Below, in pieces: positions 39,001-51,000 of a stretch of 64,000 nt of DNA. The stretch is from assembly GCF_963576615.1 (NCBI RefSeq), contig NC_088717.1, positions 19,454,108-19,518,107 on the forward strand, read 5' to 3'. How positions within the stretch are numbered: position 1 is the stretch's first letter; the number at the start of each line of letters is the position of its first letter. The translations under genes were made by a program, and so were the position numbers. This DNA comes from Watersipora subatra (lineage: Eukaryota > Bryozoa > Gymnolaemata > Cheilostomatida > Watersiporidae). The notes under the pieces were generated by a model that saw nothing but the letters and a program-made list of their open reading frames with translations, did no database searches and was not told the DNA's origin.

Positions 39001-42000
39001 GAAAAATGCTCTGAGGCAACACTAAATGATTAAAAATCTGCTGGTATAATCTCTTTGACACTTATTTATCAATTTATGATTAAGCAGCTATATTACTGTT
39101 GTGTTTTAAACTGACAGTGCTTTGAAAAACAGTAATTATTTCAACAATGGTTGATGATGATAATTTGTGTTATTAGAGTTACAAGGCTTCCTTAGAGCAA
39201 CGACAGGAGAGTCTGCTAGCCCAACTAGAGGTAATCCATAAGCAGCAGGAGTTAGCCGTGCTGGAGAAGTACAATGAGGTCAACAAAACTGTGGATAAAA
39301 TAGAACATGGCAGTAAGTTTCTTTGCATAATGTTTAAAACACAAGTGTTATCTATTGCGAGATCTGCCGATGGGATTGGCTAACGATGGTCTGAGAAAGA
39401 CTTTATGGCATGTTTTTTTTGCCATTTTTTTATTATCTTCCGGCTTCGCTCGAAAACTTTCAAATAGGTCAGACAAAAAAGACATGAGTAATGCTAGTCT
39501 CGTAAGTGGCCTCTCTTGTACTCGGCCACCTAGTGGCTGCATTGAGAATCGGCTCGCATGCTCATATCTAAAGGTAAAAATGTGCTAAAAATGTGAGATT
39601 TTCCTCATATCTCAAAGTTCTCATATGTTAGGACATTCATGTCGAGGTATGACTGTATAGTATGTATAATCGGAAATAATAAAGAAATTGAGTTTATGCC
39701 ATAAATGACGAAGAACATCAAAATTAGGCTTCCAATTAGTATTCTTTAAAGGTTGACTTGCAACAAAATGCACATTACAGTTATTTTATATCAACAGATT
39801 CACCATGATCACCAGATTACAAGCTCTTAAAAGCTCAAAAACGAACAGTTAATCGCCGCCATCACGAGCCGTAGATTAGAATCTCTTTCCAAAACGGCTC
39901 AAATGTGACGTTGTTGTACAAGATGGTTTCTGTTTACATTTTCACGCAACCTCTTTCGTCGAAATACTTCACGCATTCAATAAAACCATGTCTATTGTTC
40001 TTATGTGTCTATTTTATCGTCATTGTAATGCTGTCACTTTCAGCACTGATATCTTATAACCTACCGTGAAAATTTGTTTAATAGTTTAACCTTAGCTCGA
40101 AGGAGTACATATCATTGTCTGATAAACATGACAAGCCTGTTGGTTACCTGTGAAAAATACTGCAAAAATTACTTGCGAATTATGGGTCACTTGATCAGAT
40201 TACGACTAGACGATTAGACCAAGTCGAAACGAAACTGTAAAGTAGCAAGCATCTATATTTGATGGGGGTCTTCGGTACAACCCGAAGTGTTTGTCATAAA
40301 CTATTGCTACAAGAAGTTATATATTGAGCCTGTGATTGGCCTTTCAATTCACATGAGGACATCACGTGACAAAACAATAACCAAATGTACTGACTACGTC
40401 AGAGAAATACACTGATTCCAATCTACGGCGGCATTTCGTTTTAGAGCTTTTGAGAGCTTGTAATCATGTTTCCACATATTTTGCACCTACAACACAGCAG
40501 AGTAAGACATGATGAATCTTTTGATACTAAATAACTGTAATGTGAATTTTGTTGCAAGTCAACCTTTAAGATTATTCAGAGTTGCTGAATTAATCCCACC
40601 ACAATAATTTGCTCACCACCACGTGGTGAGCAAGTTATTCCAGAATTGTTTGTTTCGTTCTAAAATATGTACATGTATATCAATTTCTTGTTCGATTTCA
40701 TAAAATAAGTTGTAGAATCTCAAATTTATAAACTTTGAAGGTCTGTCAAGTTCACTCGTTTTTTTGAAGGTGCTTTTGTACAGCGAATCATAGAGAAAAG
40801 TGACTGTTTAGAATTTCTTGCGCTGAAGAAGGTGATGAACCAATATTTGTCATCACTCGTCAACTTGCCTTTATCGGGTGCTGTCTCTGTTGACATTCGC
40901 TTTGTGACTGACAAAGAGGTTTTTGAAAAGGCTGTCACAGATAGCTTTGGTCACTTCAAGTTGCGTGATGAGAACGTGTTAAAGAATCAACAACAGCAAC
41001 AGCAGCTCCAACAAATAAGACAAGCTGAGCGGCAAGCCAGTCGGGCCAATCTTGCTGTGAGTATGTTAGATTAGTTTTCCTGAAAATGTCAATAATTTGA
41101 AACTTATATTTTGCCGTTTTGGCGATGACAAAATGGTAAATATTGGTATCATTGTTGTAATCTGATTCGCAAAATGTGATTCCATGCTTTGATTAGCTCC
41201 ACTGCAATAATCACTTTTCGTAGGCTAATTTTTCGAAAAATATCACTTGTTATGTTGCTTATAGCTGCTCTATTACTTATAGACATCCCAATCAACTATA
41301 TATACATTTGTTATACTTTCAGTTGCGCAATTTTGCTCTAACAAAGAACGCATGAGTAAAAGACAAGTCACCAGTTGCTAAGAAAAAAAACTCGGTATTT
41401 ATTCATCAAAGGTTTTGGCAGTTCTTTCCACATCTAGTTTTACTGTAATACTCGAAGAAAGGTTTTTGATGCAATGTTTACATAAGCTTTTTTTGGCTTT
41501 CTGCCTAGTAGGCTTTTCTGGATAGCCACTATCTTTCATAATTCAATACATGAGAGCAGTTGTAGTAACTAGCGATGTTTAATCTTAGAAGAGTATGCGA
41601 GGCAGTTCAAGTAATCTTCATAAACTCCATTTTTGGTCATCATTCCTCCAAATTATTGGTATATCTTTTACTGTTAATCTTCATATGCTGTAGTCTGAGG
41701 TGAAATACAACACATCTCCGCCTCTGCTTATGCCATCTGGATCCTTCTCAGATATGTCTCGTTTACCTCCTGTCAGTTCTGTTTCCAACATGGATTCTCC
41801 GCTAATACAGCCAATTGGGATGGAAAATGACATGCTCAATGCCTATCATCTTCCAACGAGTGATGCGCTTGGATATCCTGACCAGTTTGGTAATTTATCC
41901 ATCTCAGCAGTGATTCTGATTCTCCTTTGTGATCACTCGGCTCAAACGACATTTGTGATTCTTTTTAGTTAGCAACAATTTTTTTTCATTTTGTGTATCA

Positions 42001-45000
42001 GCTTTTGTATGTTTAAATAGGGTAATAGATATAAACTGCGGTTTCATCACTAGTTTTTTTATAATAAATAACATGTATTAATGTTTTGATTTGTTAGGCC
42101 TGAAAAATACAAGTGGCGGCTTAAACTTCATAGGAGAGCATGTCTCAGGAAATCATGGACATTCAAAGCCTCAGTCTCCTACCATGGGCTCGGACAGTGG
42201 GATTGGTATCGAGTCTACTGGCAGTCCAGGGACACAAGCTCATTCCAACCCTCCTCAGGTATCTGTTAATATGTTTTAACATAGCTACTCGTTTGGATTT
42301 TATCGATATATCTAACAGTGTTGTATAAAACCACATCGTAATTAGTCATGTTTGCTATAGGTTGTTGCAAAAACTGGCTTATTATATAAAGTAGAAGTTA
42401 AGTTGTAAGCCTCTATTCATCTCAAACCCAGTGTAGATAACGGCCTCGGTTCATCAAAAAGCACGTTAATTTTCAAATTTATTAAATGTTAAAATTTAAT
42501 ATTCAAAAGTAAAATATATATATACGCACAATGTTTATAATACTTGCAGATACCAAAATTAAAGCATTTCTACAAGTTTAGATTTTGCTCTGCTGCTAAC
42601 AGTTATGGTCTCATTGTCGCTTTCACTGACTTATGGCTTTCAATTTCATCTTCACTCCCTTTTAATCTAACATCTTCCCTGCTGCTAAACCAAGTGATAT
42701 CGGTGTCAACACAATTTTTTGTAGATGAACTAGTTTTTTTTCTTTAATTATTTTTAATAGTTTCTACAAAAAGAAAGACAAAATTTTATAATGAGCACTG
42801 CTTGCACTTGCCCACTAAGCACAAAGAATAGCTTTATAATAGCAATACAGACCACATCGTGTTTGCTTGAGCTGAAAATTCATTGTTATAAGTCCAATTA
42901 ATTAAAAATGTAGTTGCGTCCAATTTGAGTTGATTTTATAAGAAAGTTTTTTTTGTTTATTAGTTGATATGTTGTTTGTTGTGTTAGGCAATCTCGTTGT
43001 CAAGATATTTGAAGATTAAAATCAAAAACAATTGATTGCTGTAAAAACACTCGGGCCAAAAAAACATGCCCAGACTTGTCCAAAATGATGTAACGCGTGA
43101 TACAACCTGTCTCTATCTCTCATATTCACATCGGCTATTGCGATAAAAGTCTAGTCCTACGCTGCTCTATTGGCATATATTTTATCTTATATTTGCTCGT
43201 GTTGGCTAGAATAAAATTGTAAATCCAGCTACAGATACATTATTACCAATGTCTCAAATGCCTCAAACAAGGAAAATTAAAAACTTGTCATATTAGCTTC
43301 TTCTAAATGCTATGTAAACATCTTAGGACTGACTACCAATTCTACCATTCTACGGTAATTCTGTCAAGCAAACTATGTAGAATAAGGTCTTTGTATTGGC
43401 ACAGTACCGTCGCTACCCACACTAATGATATACAGGCCCCCAAAAGCCCCGCCCACATTATGCCCGTCGCCTATCCTGAAGGGTGGGCTGTATATTATTG
43501 CCCACACCGCAAACTAGTTTCTTACTAGGTAAAATAAGCAAGCCGCGTCTTTGAAAAGAATATGTTGCGAAACCAACTACATCCCTAAAAGCGATATACA
43601 TTGTATAGTCGACTGTCAACGTTATCGAGTCATTATTGGTATCAATTTGTAGATTGAAATTCACTGGTCACGTTTGATTAGTTGATTCAAGTACTAAACA
43701 AATGGTCGAGCTATGCAAAAGTGCCTGTCCATGCAGCTCTGATTGTACTTCATAAATCCATCTATCAGACAAGATTTCAGCACAGGTGTCAACGGGGCTA
43801 TGATGTATTCAATGTTCTGCAAATCATGTTTTGTATCATCTTCAACAATATTATTTTATTATATAATTTTTACAAGCAAAAAATTTTTCATTTCGGCATT
43901 AAGCTTTTATTAAAAATATCCATCCAAGTCGTGGCCACGCACATAGTTTCAGCTCATACAATAAGACAAATTCATCTACTGCAGCAAACTCAAACAAAAC
44001 ATCATGGTTTATGCAGCACACATTCAAGTCTCTCTTTCCCATTGAAGGCAGTTTCCACACTGACAAAGCTGCTTCGGCTGGTGAGACCACATAAACATCC
44101 TGTAATCAATAAAACAAGTGCAATAAATATATATGTCATTCATAGATATGTCATTCTAACACGTATCTACTGAAAGCTTTCAAATTGGGAGTTAGATAGA
44201 TTGCGAGTGTAACTTTAAAAATGAATAAATGTTTAACAAAAGCATAAGTATGTCAAGCCAACGATTCGAAGCTTTGGTTCTGGAAGTTAAAGATGTTCAT
44301 TGATCAATCGATTTTCTTCACTTTCTACAAGTGAGAAGTGAACATCTAAAGTCAGATCATAAATCTAATTTATTACCTAAAACTGCCAAAGAAAATTTGA
44401 AGCAAATATAGCAGGTGAAACATTAAAAAAATATAAAACGATGATTGGTGATAGCAAAAAGTTACAATTCTATTAATCAGTACATGTATTAATGAATACT
44501 AAAATTATTACCTTTAGTATATTCATCAATCTAAGCCATTGTATTGCTAGATGCTATGGATTAAAAAGAAGCCGTCAAGACCTCACTGTACATACATATC
44601 TCTCACGCGCACACAGGAAATTACATTATAACCTCAAACAGGGAAATATAATCTGAATGTAAACTCTACAGTATATCTATAGGAGACTCAAAGTAAAAAA
44701 TAAATTTACCTCTATCTTCCTCTGTAGCACTTTAACCACCTGATGCTCAGAAAACTCGGGAGTCACCTTCGCAGTAACTTTACAGTAATTTTTACAATTC
44801 TGCTGTTCGTCAAAAGAACGTGTCGATCGAGTAATTCATTAAAGTAACGATGTTAATTAATTTAGTAAATATTGATGTCCATGCGATTTAATAATATAGT
44901 AAAATCCCTAAATGTAAGGTCGCAGGCAACGCGTTTTACGAGTGATAACATTTATTACGACCTATATAAAAATTGCGTGCTGATTGGCTAATGAAGCGAT

Positions 45001-48000
45001 CTTATATTTATCACTCGTGGACTCTTTTCAGATGTATCGCTAGTTACGTCACGAATGAAGCACCCGCTGGAATCTGAGCTTTTTAAAAGATAGCCTCATT
45101 CAAACGCATATATCTCTGGACAGGATTAGTCTACAAAGACAAAAATGTCATCAAATTGTAGCTGATGTTTTAGCCTTTTATTGGACTTGATTTCATTAAA
45201 TCGAGCTTTTGGACGCAACCACATCTTTAAGGGGATTTTAAAAATCTGTATCTAAACCTTCAGGGCATGGATGGCAACCATGAAAAGGTTAATGATCATC
45301 ACGTTTAATAGCTTTTATTAATATCAGTCGTCTGATCTTGGTATTTATGAACATTTATCAAAGATGACCACTGAAATTTCTATGCATAATGGTTAAAATT
45401 TAGTTTGAAAATTTTTATTTTCTTGTTGAACACTCACTCGCTCAATTTGACGATGGAACAAGCACCGAAATTTCAAGTGCCAGTTAGCAATTCCGGTAAT
45501 AGCAATGTTGGAGCAGTGTCCTAAAATATTGGTACATATAAATATTATATAACCACAATGTGCTTTCCCTAGAAGATAAATATAAAAAGTGGTTAAAAGA
45601 TGTAATGTTTTTGCACAAATGTTTCTAATGCAGTTGTGAGGCAAAATTGGGTATTGCATAGTATTGCGGTCAAACATTCGCCCATCATTAATCGCTTAGA
45701 TGCAATTACAGTTCACTGGCACCGGTGATACCGTAAAAAGTCCATTGAAGTCCATTTTTGCAGTCTTTTACTGTTCCTGTGTTTTCTCTCTTATTCTCCA
45801 TTTTGTGGCTGTTGGAATGATGGCAAAAAGTTGTTTCATTTGAGGTTTTTATGATTGCTAAAAATATATTTTTGTCCAATTTCTATCGTAACAAGAGTAA
45901 GGTTGTTCAACTTGTCTCAGAAATAGCTTTAATGCTTCTCCAAGAAGTCCGGAGGATAACTAATTAACTATTTATGGAGCCATACTAATATAGGTCTGTA
46001 ACTACTTACAGCTATACGAAATTAGGTCTAACAAATGGTTTTAAATATAGGTTTGTATTAAATTTTATTTGTTTATCTGTCGGTGATGAAAAAAGTCAAT
46101 CGCTAGTGCTAGGATATTCGAGATTGTCAGTCCAAAAATTTAAAAATCATCAGTTGTTTACTTTGATGTACTGGTTTTCCCCCAGTTTCAAGTCTATAGA
46201 GCATGCACTAAGCTCCACTGGTTTTTTATGCTTAGCAAGCAGATCAAACTTTAAAAAAGCTTTCCAGAAGGCAATTTTGTACAGCTCGAGCAGTAGGCCG
46301 GCCGGCCGTCTTTTGTAAAACTTAAAAAAATTATTGATCGCAAAATATTAGCTCTGTTTTTGTCAGGTTTCTTTTTTAGGCCCACATATAGCAAAAACAT
46401 TTGTATAGTCACTCAATGCTAATACAAAGATATCGTAAAACCTCTATTTGAATGTCATGGTGGTCTATTTATCAACCTTTCTTTTATAGTGGCGCTTTAT
46501 TAGAGGTGTCGTTCAAATTGAGGGTGGCATTGTATTTTTAAATAGTTTATCAAAATTTTGCTAGGATAAATTTAATCCTTTTATAGGTGAAGCAAATGTC
46601 GCCTGTATTTTGCACTCACTTTCCCGGCGGAATGACATTAACTCTTTTGGGTGTAAGAAACTGCTAACGTATCTCCAACATGTCATAGATCTCTAAATAT
46701 ATATGCATTGGGAAGCTGAGAAATATCTCTAGCAATTGATATGTATTGCTTTCAATTAACCTGCAATGATATTATAGCTTGCGGTACAATTTAGTGCAGC
46801 TTTTAATTTTTAACTATATTCAATAATGTTGCATAAAAGCTCATTGCACTCATTGATATGCTGTTAGTTTGCAGCCAAAACTAGCTTTTTATCTGCAATA
46901 GAAGACAAGTTATGTGCTCTGATCTATTGTACACCGAGTTTAGATAACTGTGAGGATGCTATCAAATAATATGCTGTAAATCTGCAAATTTATAAGTTAC
47001 ATAATAATACTTTATCAAATGCTACAAATATATATTCAAGAACAATTGACTTAAACAAACCATACATATAATACAATCAAAAACAAAAATTAACATTTTG
47101 AAACAAAAATATTTGCATCGTTCTGAATGTTGCTTTCGTTTGGATCCATTTCATCTTCTGGCTGTTCAATACTTTCCACAATATCTTCTGACCTCAACTC
47201 TTCTTCTGCACTGCTGAACTAGTCGATATTAGTGCCTAAACGGTTTTTAGCAGAGCAAAACTTTTACGAGCATCATTTGTGCGAAATGCACCGTGCAAAG
47301 ATTTTGTTGGCTAAGCACAACTTTTAGCTTAAAACTAGTAGTACAGATTTCATTGTAAATGTAAACCGTTTTTCTACAAGGAACTACTACCGTACAGGAT
47401 GAATTTATTCGCGGAGTTATATTTCGCGAAAATTGTCTTTTCATGTATATTCGCGGATGAATTTATTCGCGGCTGAAAACTGCCACTCTCTAGGAAAAGT
47501 TAACTCTATTACGTCTAGCAATAGAGTTAACCTTACGCATGCGCGCATTGCGCGTTTCGTTTTCTATTTAGCTTACAACTACGGGTGGATCGTACTAAGC
47601 TATAAATTCTTTGTTGCGTTCAGAGGTTTTCACGAATATTCACAGATTTGGAGGCCTTTGATGAACCAACAATTTGTGGTAAGTAATGAGTTTTTCACAT
47701 TTACTAAATTAGTTGAATCTTACTTTGGTTCTTCGGTAAAACGCAATATTCACGTTTTCCATCCCTACCAATTCATTATTTGTTTTAGTGTGAGAGAGAG
47801 ATTTTTCATCATACACGGAAGAACAATGATTGCAAGGGTGGTGTATGTCATTTTTAGAAGATCACGAATCATTCAGGGAAGTCTGGAAATTCAGATAGAA
47901 GTGACCGCAGCTACTTACGAGGAGAATATATCTGATTTTAAAAAAAGAGCAAAAACGCCTTTACGAGCACAAATCTTTGGCCAGCCGGCAGAACTTTGCA

Positions 48001-51000
48001 ATAGTAAGCTACGAGGAGAGTTCTGATGATAACTTCCTTACCAGCCATGTAGTAGCAAGAGAATCGCCTTTAACATCTACCCAAGACTGACAGCGATGTA
48101 GAGCTGCTATTACCAAAATAACTAGTCAGAGAGCGCCATTACACGCTAGTATTCACTTATCAAGAGTATCGGTTTAATTTTATTGCTCCAGACAACCGCA
48201 ATATAGACTAAACTGTTTATATTTACTCCATTCATCGTTTGTAAAATTTTATTTGTACACAAGTTTGTAATAAATTATAATATATCTATACATGAAATAA
48301 AATATATAATTTAATCATGTTTGCTGCAGCGATATCAAGGAGTTGTTGTCAATGAAGGGGTCTAGGTTGACCGGTTGCTTCTCTGCCAATATTCCTGCCT
48401 TGATGAATATTACTACTTGCCTCTAGTTTTCGTAATCGGAGTAGGTTGTTTTATTCTCAATCTGCAGTAAACACAAAAAAGAAAAAAATCTTAACAAGTG
48501 TCAAGGAAGTACAAAAACAATAGCTGAAGTATTTAATGAAAGCGATCAGTTTTTAAACAAAAGAATTAACTAATGCAGTTAATAATGGAAAAACGTATCT
48601 GCACTGCACATCAAATACATACCATAATGTCCAGATCAGAATCATGATCGTCCTCAACTTCGGTATTTGAGATTGATGGAGTTGATTTCAATGTATAAAG
48701 ACTAGGAGAGCTTTTTTGCGATGATGAAGCCATGCCGCACTACTTGTAAAAACCTTGAATAATTTTGTAAAGTTTGCTGCAATGGCAATAAAACTCGAAC
48801 CCAGGCGAGGATTTTAAAGAAGTTTTGGAACTCTACGTTTAGTACTTCTGCCTAGTGGCTATTTTCGCTATGTCGCCATTCTGCCTATCTTGAGACAACC
48901 TTGAATAATTTTGTAAATAAATGTGTTGCATTGGCAATGGTGTTAGCTCAAAGCCTAGGCAATGATTTTAAAAAATGTTTTGGAACCTACCTACGTTTAG
49001 TAGTTATATTAAAAACTAGCCTAGCGACTAGTTTTCAATTGGATGCAGTAGTTATTCTCCCTTGTGATAAAAAATAGAACTAATTTTTCACGGAATTTAA
49101 TAATTCGCGTAGTTGACTGTTCGCGAAATCGCGAATTTTTATATCCATCGGATATTTTCATCCTGTACGGTATTAGTCTGATACAGTTATTAATTATTTC
49201 TTCGGTGTTGTTTTTAAAGTTTGAAGGAAAAACCAAATCGCTTTGGCGTTAGAAAACGGACTTACATATAAACAGAAACAACGAAAAAATTAATTGTTAT
49301 TATTGATGTAACCGATTTATTATTAGTGTGATTTTGTGGATACTCTTTTACTGATCACTTGCTATTACTGGTTCATAATGATCAAAGAATGTCAAAGTGG
49401 CGGTCATATAAAGGTGGCGTTCAACTACAGAGCGGCGCACTATTTTTTAACCCTTCTCCTGTAGTGGTGGTCAAACAGAGGTGTCTTTCAAAAAATGGTG
49501 GCGTTCAAATAGAGGTTTTACGGTAACTTTGATATTAGTGTTGTCATAATATACAAATTTAGTTTTATAGAAATAATCTGAATAACCATAAAAACTTGCA
49601 TCAAAGCATTGGAAATTTGTATATATTCATTTTGTCACCATATAAATGTTTGTTTTCATATCTCTCTTAGTCAAGCAAGCAATCCGTTTTCCATTATTTC
49701 CAGGCATCGTATAGTGTTAGCGACATTGGTAAATTCACCAGGGCCCATTCAACTACTGGTCAGATGTTTCATGATCAGTCCATTTCAAGAGCTGGTGCCA
49801 ATATACTCAGCCCTTCTCCAGATCAAGGTTTGTAGTTTATTTTAGTGCTATTGCACTATAATAATTCACTCCATATTTAAAAATTGTCAATTCGTATTTG
49901 GGAATGTAAATTTTTCCAAATTTCGCTTAGTAAATCGCACTGGGCTTTTATATAGCAGAGATAATTGAGGTGATCATAAAACGCTTAGTCTTCATCAAAA
50001 TATTAGACCATTTCTGTGATGCGGAATCATGATATTTCTGAATGGAGTGATCTGCATACTGCATGTTGTCTTAGGTGATTATTAGTAGTTTGGTCATGAC
50101 GCTTTAGTAAATGTGTAAATATCCATTACGTGGCGTAATTATATTTATTACATTATCATTTCTTTTCTCAGATCTGCGCAACAGTATGTTCAGTCCAACG
50201 TCTATGGGTAGTCGTATGTCAAATCCTGCTGGGATCAGCGCGCTGGAGAGTGTGCTTGCCCAAAGGCGAGAAAGTGGGTCCCTGAATCTTGCTACAGGCA
50301 GCGGTAACAACAGTGGCTTTACTTCACCAACCCCTAACATGCAGTACCAGCCACAATTTCCACTTCGTGGCAAGATGTCGGCAATGCAGATCAGGTATAA
50401 ACAATAAACATATGCAACTTTAGTAGTTACAAGAATGCAATTGGATAAGACGATTGGATTGGATCTCCTGCTTTTGCTTACAATCACTTGTGATACAGCT
50501 GACATGCACTCGTTTGGTTATCTTGGTACCACAAGCTATAAACAAGGAGACAATATTCGTTCGATCATTTCACAGCCATCCACATATAGCAGTTACCACT
50601 GTTTTTTGTCATGGACCGTCAAATCCCTCAGAAAGTTAGCTAAAGACATTGTTCAATAAATTTCCAATTACAGTTGTATAATCCTGTATTTTATATATAA
50701 ATTTATAGAATATACAGTCTTGTAATACATTTGCAAAGGTAATCTTTCTACATGTTGATAGGTACAAATTTGGTGCCCTTGGGCCAAGCAAAGGTCAGTT
50801 TAATTCTCCTCATGGATTTTGCATGGGGTTTGAAGAAGACATTGTTGTCGCTGACACAAACAATCATCGCATACAAGTCTTCGATAAATCTGGAGAATTC
50901 AAATACCAGTTTGGGATTCCCGGTAGGCATTTACACAATTTTGTGTTGCTAAGCTTTGTGATTATTTGGATGATCAGGTGTATTCGAATTAACATAACTT

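Larger units (their letters stand above)
47390..49170. mobile_element. Nested TA-flanked transposon with gene fragments
   Basis: Terminal repeats CCGTACAGGATGAA are flanked by TA at 47388-47389 and 49171-49172. Subterminal ATTCGCG repeats occur at both ends. It is inserted in the CCGTAAAACC element, and the empty site survives at 28066-28919. No transposase motif is visible. It carries gene-like fragments on both strands (47618-48121 plus, 48423-48733 minus). Confidence 0.85.
46433..49523. mobile_element. TA-flanked element, CCGTAAAACC family, interrupted
   Basis: Its ends (TCGTAAAACCTCTATTTGAA and AAATAGAGGTTTTACGG) and interior match the 28066 copy. A 1,781-bp element sits at the TA of GAACTACTATTAG. 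The left half also has about 400 bp absent from the 28066 copy, including (47.10-47.22 kb, minus strand) an open acidic stretch, [20 protein letters not shown]. That is typical of the C-terminal tail of pogo/Tigger transposases, so this copy may retain a remnant of the autonomous form. It lies in brat intron 8. Confidence 0.85.

Noticed and set aside
43682-44173. 163-aa plus-strand frame
   Set aside because: Antisense to a better coding-like minus-strand segment with a good acceptor at 44099, and of low-complexity composition.
47433-48026. 197-aa plus-strand frame as one intact gene
   Set aside because: The frame runs through an intron-like stretch (donor 47678, acceptor 47788) and mixes frames of a HIRAN-like remnant. 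It is treated as a pseudogene in a transposon.
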